DNA from: a virus
IMG/VR virus record: IMGVR_UViG_3300025093_000105
Coordinates: 1 to 26,246 of that record
DNA length: 26,246 bases
Reading direction: 5' to 3' (one strand)
This document shows, piece by piece, positions 1 to 8,000 of the stretch (its first letter is position 1; each line of letters begins with the position of its first letter). A program made the position numbers and the translations under genes. The notes beneath the pieces are model-generated. The model ran no database searches. It worked only from the letters and a program-made list of their open reading frames with translations, and had not been told where the DNA came from.

Positions 1-507
1 AACTCTGGGTATAACTCAGCGGACTACAAAGTGTACACTGGTACTGGTGGATTCTATCAGTTTGACCAAGCGATGAAAGCGTTCTGGGTAGAAACATCGA
101 ATGCTCCGATTCCAGGTAAGTCTGGTGATGTTGACACAGGATTAGGGTTCAAAGTATACTCTGCATTAGGTTGTAGAATTACACTTGTACACAACCCTAT
201 CTTTGATGACATGAACATCAACACAGATATGGACATCGTAGATGGATTCCCTAAGGAGTCTTACAGAATGGTGTTCTTGAACATGGGTGCTCACCAAGGT
301 GTTAACAACATTGAGCGTAAAGTAAAAGGTTCTGACGGTATCAACCGTTCGATGGTTATCAAGCATATCGCAGGTATGGTTGATGTAAACAACCCTGAAA
401 GCCTTTACGCATCTAATGCTCGTGACAACTTTGATGTTCAGTTCTTATCTGAGAGCTGTATCACAGTGAGAAACCCACTTTCATGTGGAGAGTTTAGAAG
501 ACTGTAA
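1..507 (+). CDS. Major capsid protein, C-terminal part (5' truncated by window)
   Basis: The reading frame is already open at base 1, so only the last 168 residues are present. The sequence resembles the C-terminal region of crAss-like major capsid proteins. It has a 'GLGFKVYSALGCRITLVHNP' segment (roughly residues 48-67), a 'KESYRMVFLNMG' strand, and an ending of the type 'CITVRNPLSCGEF'. These proteins have the HK97 fold and form the icosahedral shell; this part would belong to the A-domain/P-domain end of the fold (inference). The first in-frame GTG at base 31 is not the start, because upstream codons continue in frame without a stop. The gene heads a run of virion genes on the same strand and ends in TAA, with a 29-nt A-rich gap to the next gene. 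The identification comes from remembered family patterns and gene order. Membership in another HK97-fold capsid family of a Bacteroidetes podovirus is the main alternative. Confidence 0.8.
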   Translation, partial: NSGYNSADYKVYTGTGGFYQFDQAMKAFWVETSNAPIPGKSGDVDTGLGFKVYSALGCRITLVHNPIFDDMNINTDMDIVDGFPKESYRMVFLNMGAHQGVNNIERKVKGSDGINRSMVIKHIAGMVDVNNPESLYASNARDNFDVQFLSESCITVRNPLSCGEFRRL

Positions 508-536
508 AAAAATAAATTGGAAATAAGTTAAGAGAT

Positions 537-1307
537 ATGAAAGAATCAATGAGAGAGAAGATTGAGGAGCAATTTGAGAATATCAAGTTGTTGTATCCTG
601 GAAAGGATTACGCTACTGGAAACAGACCTCAAGGATATTCTCCTGCTGTGATTAAAGTTAAGGATCCAAAGAAGACAGGATTGGTTAATATTAGAGAGTA
701 CCCGATAGAAGGTGAAGGTCTTCGGGTACTCATTAACCCAGCCACTAGCGCATTATCTATTGTTAGTCTTACTGGTTCTCATCCAAGAATTGTTCTTGAT
801 TTGAGTAAGGAGTGGGATTACATTCGATACAAGTTTGTTATGGACCACCCTTTTACTAAGGATGGTATTATAGTTTGTGAAGACAAGCTTTCAGAAGCAA
901 ACCAGGTTGTTAGCGGTATGGATCGTTATATAAAGGCAATGGGTGTTGTCAGAGAGTTATCTAAGGATACTTTGTTTGACTTCGCTTCATTAGTTCTTAT
1001 GAACACTCCTATTAAGCTTAGAAAGAACACGGAGGATGCTATTATCAAGAATGAGATTTATCAACGTCTTGATATGAAGGTTGATGTTACTGGAGATTTC
1101 GCTTCTAAAGTGATTGATCTTGGTGAGGATGAATACTTCGAGGCAAAGGTTGTTGCTCTTAAAGCTATTAAGGAAGGTGTTGTAACACAGGAGAAAGGTT
1201 ATTACAGATTAAATGGTGATACTCTTGGGCAGAATTTTGAGGATGTATACGAGTTCGTTAAGTCGAGCAATGATGTATTCCTTGATATGAAGGACAAGGT
1301 ATCGTAG
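537..1307 (+). CDS. Unrecognised virion-region protein (256 aa)
   Basis: I do not recognise this protein. It is 256 residues, soluble-looking and charged, with no signal peptide, transmembrane segment or cysteine cluster. The N-terminal 25 residues are helical and rich in Glu/Lys. A middle section around residues 50-95 looks beta-rich, and a helical C-terminal half follows (about residues 115-256). It sits directly after the capsid gene and before an adaptor-like gene, which in crAss-like phages is a region of head and neck structural genes. A head-associated or assembly role is therefore a positional inference only. The ATG at 537 follows an A-rich gap with no clear Shine-Dalgarno sequence, and it fits the preceding stop well. 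The stop is TAG, which shows that TAG is not read as Gln here. Confidence 0.75.
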   Translation: MKESMREKIEEQFENIKLLYPGKDYATGNRPQGYSPAVIKVKDPKKTGLVNIREYPIEGEGLRVLINPATSALSIVSLTGSHPRIVLDLSKEWDYIRYKFVMDHPFTKDGIIVCEDKLSEANQVVSGMDRYIKAMGVVRELSKDTLFDFASLVLMNTPIKLRKNTEDAIIKNEIYQRLDMKVDVTGDFASKVIDLGEDEYFEAKVVALKAIKEGVVTQEKGYYRLNGDTLGQNFEDVYEFVKSSNDVFLDMKDKVS

Positions 1308-1321
1308 GCTAAAGAGTAGTT

Positions 1322-1960
1322 ATGACAATACAGGAGATGCACGATGAAATGGACATCAAGCTTGACAAGGAAGACAACGCTTGGTTCAATGACACTGAAA
1401 AAGACAAGTGGCTAAACGAGGCTATAGTCAAGTATGTGAAAGAGAACAAGGTTAATTTTGAGTCTAGTGAGAGAGTTAGAACAGCCTTAGCTGCTGTCGT
1501 TAGAACTGTGCAAATCCCAATGTCTACTAATCAATTAGACCTACAAGCTACCATTCCTACGTGGGCTTACACGTTAGCTGTTCAGGCAGTATGGGAAAAC
1601 TCTTGTTACCCTGGTGGTATAAAGAGAAGACCTGTGCCTCCTATTCAGATAGACGATGAGGCTACCATGGATATAGATCCATTTAATGTACCTAATGACG
1701 ATTATCCAAAATATGTAGAGGAGTCTACTACAGGTGGTGATACTCTTGTCTTTACAATTAAATCGGATACTGTTCCAAATAGCTTGATTGTGAAGTTCAT
1801 AAAGATCCCTACAAAGGTGAGTCTTGTTAATAATGTTGATTGCGAGTTACATGAGATTGTTCATGATGAGATTGTGGACGAAGCTGTGAAACTTGCGATG
1901 ATACCAATTAGAGATGAGATGTATCCAATACAGGCTCAAGAAACAAAAGAAAATAGTTAA
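1322..1960 (+). CDS. Head-tail adaptor / ring-like structural protein (212 aa)
   Basis: The N-terminal half is a helical bundle with a conserved-looking 'WFNDTEKDKWLNEAIVKYV' helix (about residues 21-39), followed by a Pro-rich loop around residues 99-125. A C-terminal strand-helix unit reads 'VKFIKIPTKVSL...CELHEIVHDEIVDEAVKLA' in pattern (about residues 157-192). This arrangement recurs in phage proteins that form rings between portal and tail: a short helical N-terminus and a C-terminal helix beginning C-E-L-[HP]-E followed by an acidic amphipathic helix. I therefore call it a neck/ring or adaptor-type protein; which ring it is cannot be told from sequence alone. It is separated from the upstream gene by 14 nt and from the downstream gene by 17 nt, so it is probably co-transcribed with both. 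An auxiliary head protein is the alternative. Confidence 0.6.
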   Translation: MTIQEMHDEMDIKLDKEDNAWFNDTEKDKWLNEAIVKYVKENKVNFESSERVRTALAAVVRTVQIPMSTNQLDLQATIPTWAYTLAVQAVWENSCYPGGIKRRPVPPIQIDDEATMDIDPFNVPNDDYPKYVEESTTGGDTLVFTIKSDTVPNSLIVKFIKIPTKVSLVNNVDCELHEIVHDEIVDEAVKLAMIPIRDEMYPIQAQETKENS

Positions 1961-1974
1961 CTGTAAATTTATAG
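1961..1974. repeat. Short AT-rich palindrome between genes
   Basis: CTGTAAATTTATAG lies directly after the TAA stop of the 212-aa gene and 3 nt before the ATG of the next gene. It is self-complementary at every position if one G-T pair is allowed. It shares the core GTAAAT-TA with the arms of the perfect inverted repeat at 14955-14981. In AT-rich DNA a short palindrome can arise by chance, so a function is only a suggestion. Confidence 0.3.
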
Positions 1975-1977
1975 ACC

Positions 1978-2655
1978 ATGGAAAATGGAAGAAAAAAAGT
2001 TTTATTGATCGAGGCCGGGTTCACTCCAAGTGCAACTGGTACTGTGGTTGATTTAACATCAAATTTTAGTGCTGACATTACTCAGCTTGCTGACTGGACA
2101 AACGAAGCGTATGCTGCCGGGACTCCTGCTTCAGTAGCGATTACTGTTGGTGGAACGTATGCTGCAGGTGATGTAGCTGCTATTACGTTAAAGTGTAGTG
2201 ACACTCAGAGAGGTGTTTACACTATGAATGTAGACTATGAAGTGCAAGCAGGTGATGCTGTTGCTGATGTTGCTGCTGCTTTAGCTGCTATCGTAAACTC
2301 AAAGAATGAAGGTTCTTTATTTACGGCCGGAGCTTCAGGTGCGGTTGTTACCATTACAAAGAAAGATGCTGATGTAGATTTCACGTATGGTGTAGAGACT
2401 GTATCTGCTGCAGGAACTTTGACTCCTGTTTACACTGCTGCGACAATTGAGATTGGAACAACAGAGGACATTGTTAGTGAAGGGTTTACTCCTTCTACTA
2501 TTCCTACTGGAACTTTCGATAAGATTCGTATGGTGTACAAGAATGATGTTCCTCAGCCATTCGCTGACACAGTAGTTGATTCTGTTAGTGAGATGGTTCT
2601 TTACTTGGATGCAGGTGAGGGAGCTTCTTTGATCACATTACTTGATTCTTTATAA
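1978..2655 (+). CDS. Beta-rich structural protein with a repeated phage beta module (225 aa)
   Basis: This protein is low in charge and rich in Ala, Thr, Val and Gly, as expected of a beta-sandwich virion protein exposed on a capsid or tail. Residues 51-148 form a module of the pattern 'V-GG-aGD-v-it ... y-VQ-GD--aDvA-AL---vN ... a-G--vtIt ... f-y ... aGT'. The same module is inserted in the 393-aa protein at 3892. The N-terminus (1-50) and the C-terminal 75 residues look like a separate unit. The last residues, roughly 196-225, could form a trimerisation or attachment strand (inference). It is the last gene before a strong terminator, so it ends the head block. A head fibre, capsid decoration or auxiliary capsid protein is most likely from position and composition; I do not recognise an exact family. 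Confidence 0.6.
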   Translation: MENGRKKVLLIEAGFTPSATGTVVDLTSNFSADITQLADWTNEAYAAGTPASVAITVGGTYAAGDVAAITLKCSDTQRGVYTMNVDYEVQAGDAVADVAAALAAIVNSKNEGSLFTAGASGAVVTITKKDADVDFTYGVETVSAAGTLTPVYTAATIEIGTTEDIVSEGFTPSTIPTGTFDKIRMVYKNDVPQPFADTVVDSVSEMVLYLDAGEGASLITLLDSL

Positions 2656-2682
2656 GAATCTGGTTACAGATAATTTAGTCCT

Positions 2683-2713
2683 AAAAGGGGAGGCGCAAGT
2701 CTCCCTTTTTTTT
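2683..2713 (+). terminator. Rho-independent terminator closing the head block
   Basis: A stem of AAAAGGGGAG pairs with CTCCCTTTT (GGGAG/CTCCC plus flanking G-T and A-T pairs) around an 8-nt loop, GCGCAAGT. It runs into an uninterrupted tract of eight T residues. It lies 27 nt after the stop of the beta-rich 225-aa gene and 26 nt before the next start. As the only such structure found in this densely packed run, it probably separates head gene transcripts from tail gene transcripts. Confidence 0.85.
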
Positions 2714-2715
2714 GT

Positions 2716-2738
2716 TACCTTAGTATCAAATAGATTCT
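2716..2738 (+). promoter_or_regulatory. Possible Bacteroidetes-type promoter for the tail block
   Basis: Downstream of the terminator there is a TACCTTAG at 2716-2723, five of six matches to the Bacteroidetes -7 element TAnnTTTG. There is also TAGATTCT at 2731-2738, a weaker match, 16 nt after a TTTG at 2711-2714. A new promoter is expected here because the terminator would otherwise leave the tail genes dependent on read-through. Neither candidate has both boxes at consensus spacing, so the exact site is uncertain. Confidence 0.3.
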
Positions 2739-2739
2739 C

Positions 2740-3462
2740 ATGCTTTTAAAAGAGTTAGCATTTAATATCAAGCATATAGCTGAAGGTGGCCAAGGTGATA
2801 GTGACGATTCTGTACTAAGTATTAGGCAGATAGAATTTTGGATCCACCAGTATAGAGCAATTGGTGTTAAGCAGGCTACAGATTACGGGAAGGATATAGA
2901 TGCTTCATATTGGCAGGACCTTGGTGTTGTGCCTTTGTCTGACATTGACAAGTCTGATAGCAACTGTCCTGATGTTCCTTTTGGTTGTGAGATAAAAAAG
3001 ATTAAGCTACCTAAGCTTGTTGACTTTCCGAACTATAGAGGTCTGTGGGTAGGTCTTATAGACAAGCAGACTCCTTTTGTTATTGACGATTCAAACAATC
3101 ATATCTTTAAGAGAGCTTCTCGATTTGGTCAGCTATTTAATAGGGCCTATATGATAGGAGACACTCTTTACGTGGTTGTTAAGAAAGGTCATGAATCTTT
3201 AGAGTACATTAATGTGAGGGGTGTCTTTGAGGATCCTCACAAGGTCAACAAGTATCCTGTTGAGGGATGTGATCCAGTGTTGTGTAACTTTGACTTGGAG
3301 GAGTATCCTATGGCTATGAGTTTAAATGATTTTGTAACCAAGAACATATTGTCTACTGAGTTGAACATGACTTCTCAGACTATAAACGATATACTAAACA
3401 ACGCGAAAGAAGATGGCAATCAAATTGGACTTCAAGTCGATTCCCAGAAAAGGTATAGATAA
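2740..3462 (+). CDS. Neck/tail ring-like structural protein (240 aa)
   Basis: The protein opens with 'LLKELAFNIKHIAEGG' and then 'LSIRQIEFWIHQYRA' (about residues 27-41). This opening is characteristic of a structural protein family that occurs in the tail gene cluster of crAss-like and other Bacteroidetes phages. The middle is beta-rich with conserved-looking Cys/Pro positions: 'NCPDVPFGCEIKKIKLPKLV' (about 75-94) and 'PVEGCDPVLCNFDLEEYPM' (about 171-189). The C-terminus is a helical segment, residues about 195-230. Family position next to the tubular and muzzle genes suggests one of the rings joining portal to tail; the exact ring is not determinable here. The ATG at 2740 immediately follows the terminator/promoter gap. 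The last 50 nt overlap the next gene in another frame. Confidence 0.7.
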   Translation: MLLKELAFNIKHIAEGGQGDSDDSVLSIRQIEFWIHQYRAIGVKQATDYGKDIDASYWQDLGVVPLSDIDKSDSNCPDVPFGCEIKKIKLPKLVDFPNYRGLWVGLIDKQTPFVIDDSNNHIFKRASRFGQLFNRAYMIGDTLYVVVKKGHESLEYINVRGVFEDPHKVNKYPVEGCDPVLCNFDLEEYPMAMSLNDFVTKNILSTELNMTSQTINDILNNAKEDGNQIGLQVDSQKRYR

Positions 3463-3895
3463 TTTGTATGAGGATACTCGTGATGAGATCACTGAGTACA
3501 TGAAAGCTCATCCAAGAATCGCCAAGGGGAGGACAAGGATATATAGAAAGGAGTATTCAAAGATTATTCATGGGTACATGAGGCTTTGTTTGAAAAGAAT
3601 TATCCAGGACAAAATGGCTGTCCAATTGTATAGACTTGGAACTTTAAGAATGGTTTCAACCAAGATTAAGAAATTTGCTCCAAAGACTGTGATGTTTGAG
3701 AAGGTCAATGGAGAGACGATAAGAAGAGAGGGAGACGTTAACATCATGAATGGTAAGCCTTGGTATTATGTCCACTGGCACTCACCTAAGGTTTATTGTA
3801 AAATGGAATTTAAGCCATCCAAGATTTGGAGGCATCTTCTCTGGGAGGCTAGAGAGAATAATGTAAAAGTATTAGACTATACCCCTGAATCATGA
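3413..3895 (+). CDS. Basic structural protein of the tail cluster (160 aa)
   Basis: A small, strongly basic protein (many Lys and Arg) with an N-terminal unit 'MAIKLDFKSIPRKGIDNLYE' and a helical middle (about residues 25-80). The C-terminal part (about 100-150) is Trp/His-rich, including a 'WYYVHWHSPKVYCKMEF' strand pair. I recognise it only as a conserved neighbour of the ring-like gene in crAss-type tail clusters; its role is not known to me. The start at 3413 lies inside the upstream gene. It gives a 50-nt overlap but is supported by its position and by the AAAGAAG before it, and the next Met codons (e.g. residue 30) would remove the conserved-looking N-terminus. It ends in ATGA, a 4-nt overlap with the next gene, implying translational coupling. 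Its basic charge would suit contact with DNA or an acidic ring partner (inference). Confidence 0.65.
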   Translation: MAIKLDFKSIPRKGIDNLYEDTRDEITEYMKAHPRIAKGRTRIYRKEYSKIIHGYMRLCLKRIIQDKMAVQLYRLGTLRMVSTKIKKFAPKTVMFEKVNGETIRREGDVNIMNGKPWYYVHWHSPKVYCKMEFKPSKIWRHLLWEARENNVKVLDYTPES

Positions 3896-5073
3896 ATCAC
3901 GGAAAACATAATTGGATTAGTTTGTATCAAGTAATTGGTGGTGCTGTCCAGGAACTTGCTTTAAACAACCCTTCTCCATGGTTAGATGCTATGGCTCGTT
4001 GGGCATTTGAAGCTGAATTAAAAATTGGTGGAGAGTTGTCCCATAGAGATATGGAGTGCACTATCCAAGTGGAAGATTACAAAGCATGTCTTCCTGATAA
4101 TTTAATAGAATTGTATGCAGTAAAACATGGTAGAGATTATCTTGATGTTTCTACGAAGGACTTCTCTCAGTGGAATAGAGGGAGCGCAAAAACGAATACT
4201 CTTAATCCGGAATCTTCTTTGGCTGCTGTTCCTGGGGTTACTGATCCTGGGCAGGCTATGGAGAGCCAAATAGTAGTTGAGGGTGTGTTTCAGCCAGGAG
4301 ATTTTGTTACGGTAAACGCTACGGTAAACATTAATGGAGCTCTTACTCCTAATTACTACACTTATACTGTGCAGGTAGGTGATGATCAAGATGATATTGC
4401 TAATGCATTGTATCAGCAGATGATAAACGGGAATATTGATTTCCAACCAACATTATCTGCAAACATCATTGACATTGTTGGTGATACTCCTTATGTGGCT
4501 TTTCAGGTTAGTGTTGGTACTGATGCGGTTAATGGAACAATATCCTACAAAATTTTGGTCCCAAGGAGGATGCCTAATACAGCTATTAATGAACCTGTTA
4601 GCAATCCTCTTCCAAGTCCAAAGGAAGGAAGTATTCACTTAGCTGATCAAAACACACATAATCTTGACTCTGGTTCTGGAAGTCAGAAGTATGACTATGA
4701 CGGTTCGTTCTTTGCTGATGACTATGGGAACTCAAGCAAGTATTCTATTCAGAATCAGTACATCTACTTCAGTAAGATAGAAAGTGGAACTGTTGGGTTA
4801 AGCTATAAGTCGGTAGAGCTTGATGAAGAAGGACTTCCTTTGATAAGGAGTGCACACGAGAGAGCTGTGATTAACTACATTAAGTTTAGGTTTAGAGAGA
4901 TAGACTATACAAATGGAAAGGTTGCACATCATGTTTACAAGGAGCTTGAGGGTGCTTGGGATAGAGAGTGCGGAAATGCAAGAGGTAGTGATGTAATGAC
5001 TCCTGACAACATTCGTATGTGGAGTCAAATCATGAACTCATTAATGCCGTTACCAGGATTACAAAGAAGTTAA
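3892..5073 (+). CDS. Tail tubular / adaptor protein (P22 gp4- or T7 gp11-like) with inserted beta module (393 aa)
   Basis: Residues 1-100 form the helical adaptor core, with 'PSPWLDAMARWAFEAELKIG' and then 'I-V-DYKACLPDNLIELYAV' (about 59-77). Around residues 280-393 the fold resumes with the pattern 'IYFSKIESGTVGLSYKSVELDEEGLPLI'. After this comes a long helix with 'ERAVINYIKFRFREIDY' and 'ARGSDVMTPDNIRMWSQIMN'. This outline matches phage adaptor proteins that sit between portal and tail hub (tail tubular protein A/gp4 type). Between the halves, residues about 126-222 hold a beta module also present in the 225-aa gene at 1978; Ser/Pro/Asn-rich linkers flank it. The insertion makes the protein longer than typical adaptors, and the module would probably project from the ring. 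The gene starts in the ATGA overlap of the upstream gene and ends one base before the next start codon. Confidence 0.7.
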   Translation: MNHGKHNWISLYQVIGGAVQELALNNPSPWLDAMARWAFEAELKIGGELSHRDMECTIQVEDYKACLPDNLIELYAVKHGRDYLDVSTKDFSQWNRGSAKTNTLNPESSLAAVPGVTDPGQAMESQIVVEGVFQPGDFVTVNATVNINGALTPNYYTYTVQVGDDQDDIANALYQQMINGNIDFQPTLSANIIDIVGDTPYVAFQVSVGTDAVNGTISYKILVPRRMPNTAINEPVSNPLPSPKEGSIHLADQNTHNLDSGSGSQKYDYDGSFFADDYGNSSKYSIQNQYIYFSKIESGTVGLSYKSVELDEEGLPLIRSAHERAVINYIKFRFREIDYTNGKVAHHVYKELEGAWDRECGNARGSDVMTPDNIRMWSQIMNSLMPLPGLQRS

Positions 5074-5074
5074 A

Positions 5075-8000
5075 ATGGAAAGACACGTAAATACTTTTTC
5101 TAAAGGAATGCAGGTGGATCTCGACAAGGAGTTTGCACCAAAAGAATCGTATAGATACTCCAAGAATGGTAGTGTCTTTTTCAATATAGATGGTACTGTT
5201 TCTTGGAAGTTCAAGAATGGGAATAGGTTTTCTGTAAACATTGATCCTACTGATGGTACTACAGGTAATTTCAAGCCTATCGGTAAGGCTGAGTTTGGGA
5301 ACAAGGCTGTTATCTTTCAAGTTGATGAGGCTTCAGGGGATAGTGAAATTGGATTACTTATTATAGATACTGATGGTGTGTCTCAGTATGCTACCTTATT
5401 TAATGATAGTAGTGATCCTGAGAGCTTAGACTTCACGACTCAGAACCAGATAGAAGCAATTCTGTACTACGAGTCAGATAGTATTATAAGAGTTTATTGG
5501 GGTGATGGAGTAAAAGATGATAGTAATCCATTTAGGACTTTCACCTTTAAGTTCACCGGCACCGACAAGGAGAATGTTCTTGATTATAGTGCTGTTACAG
5601 ATAGTGTTCATGGTATCAATGCTACTGCCGAAGCGGAGATGGGCATTATTAAGTATAGAGAAAGGATAGATGGATCTTTGCCGTCTGGTCTTTATAGATA
5701 CTCTTACAGACTTGGATTAGATGAAGGGTATGCTACTCCATGGATGCCACTTACTGACACTTTATTTATAACAACGGATGCTAAGGATTCATCGAACTGG
5801 AATAACTACGAGATGGAAACCGCAGGCATTACAACTGACAAGGGGTCTCAATTGGAGGTCGTTGGTGTTGATCAAAGGTTTGACTATATAGAGGTGCTTG
5901 CTGTTCATATAGTTTCTGAGTCTAATGTTGATAGTGCTGTTATCTTCGCAAAGAAAAACATTGACTCCGATATAATGGAGTTTGATCACGTCTCGCAGGA
6001 CGGCCAGGATCAAGTTGCACCATCTTCTATAAACAATCTACTTGTTGTTCTTGATGGTGCTAGAACTCTTCAAACAAAGAAGAATAACCTTTATGTTGGA
6101 AACATTAAAGAGGAGAATGTAGATTACGACATTGAATCTATCTTGGCTAACGTTACTGTTCAGCCAAAGTTTAGGGACATGAGATCTGATGAGCTCACTA
6201 ATTCACCTATAGGTCCTATTACAAACCAAACAACCAAGGTGGCTTCTACTATTAAGACGATCTATAATGGTCGTAATGAAGAGTATGGAATAGAGGGTGA
6301 TTATGTAAACTACAAGGGTACGCAGGTTTTTAATCTGTACAAAGGGTTCTTTAGGGGTGAAACATACAGGTTAGGTATAAAGATTTTCTCTAAAAGAATG
6401 GGTAGATCTTTTATTTACCATCTTGCAGACATGAGAATGCCTGAACAGTATGAGCTCACTTATGAGGCTACAAGGATTCAGAGAGATGGTAATACGGTAT
6501 CTGTAAAGGGACCGAACCTTACTGATCCTGCTTATGTGACAAATGATTACCAGACAAGAAATAACGAGGCTATTGTTGATGGAGACTCAAGACCGAGCAC
6601 AATGTCTTATTTAAAGATAATGGGAATTGAGGTTAATGGCCTTGACTTCAGCTCTTGTTCTGATGATATATCTGGATTTGAGATTGTTAGATGCGTGAGA
6701 GACGAATTGACTATTGCTCAAGGTCTTGTGCAACCAACGGTGTTGGAGGCTGCTTCTGGAGGGAATCAGGAGGTTGGTCTTATTATGCCAATACACACTC
6801 AACAGTGGAGAGACACTGCAACATTAGGATCTCCTACCTCATCAACTGATGTTGATAATTTAGAGTTGTTGAATATTAATATGAATGCAGGTAGGTCTCA
6901 CAATGTTCCTTCTGGAGGAAGTGTGAATACATACCTGGTGAATCCTCATGGGGTGTCTTCAATGATTATACCTGACTTAAATGTTCTTGAGGGTGCATCA
7001 AGAATCAATACTCTTTATTCAAACGATAAAATTGCTTTAGTTGGTGGGTGCATGGTGTCTACAAATGACACCGAGCTCCAGGACGAGGATACGTCTACGG
7101 AGGGGAAAAAGAGTTCTGAGGTTATTGCAAAAATGTATGTTACTGCTAATGAGTTTCATAGGTCTACATGTAGTTCTCCTTACCCAAGGTTTGGTGAGAC
7201 TATTGAGCCTACAGAAACTGCTGTTGTGGATTATGATCAAAAGCTAGAGAACTTCTGTGATAATAATGTCGACATGAAGAATGCTATAGCAGGAAATGAT
7301 TTTAATGGTAACTATGGGCTTAATGAACCAGACAAGGATCATGAGGGTATGGGTCTTCAGAATCACTTAATGATAAAGCATGGCGATGTAGATAAGAGGT
7401 CTAATACAGGTCAATCGAATGTTGCTCCATATTTTAGTAGTAGTGATGCTGCTTATGGATCTAACGTTCCTGGGTGCTTTATTGGTAACTACAGAAGTGA
7501 TAGATCTTCTTTTTATGGTGGACTTACATCTACAGCTTTGGAGAATAGCTTGTTTATTAGTGTAGGGCAATTTGTGCCTGTCAACAATTCTTCTTTTCCT
7601 GTTCCTGCGGGATATGTTTATGACAACGTAGAGGTGTGGGGTGGTGACTGCTTCTTGGATTATGTTGGTGTTGCTAGAGTTTATGGTGACATGGATTCGG
7701 TTGAAGCTGACGAGAATTATGCTTTAGGTCACGGTGTTGTCTTTCCTTTAGAGTCTAAGTTTTGTTTCTCTTTAAGGAATGCTCCTTCTGTTGATAATCC
7801 AATGTATAGTGATGCAGGACTTAGAAGGTGGGTCAATATAGATGGTACGACATCGAACTTCTGGGAGAGAGGTGTTTTCATTTACGAGAATGTATCTGTA
7901 TTTGAGGAGTTTAACATTCAATCATCGCTATTGTATCAAGACAACTTGCAGAACACTCCTGGTCTTTTGGATGTGGATGACTTTAATGAGAAGTTTCCAA

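Noticed and set aside
5030-5320. Minus-strand frames of 81 and 96 residues at the adaptor/muzzle junction
   Set aside because: They overlap conserved coding sequence of the muzzle-like gene and show no domain or promoter; treated as shadows.
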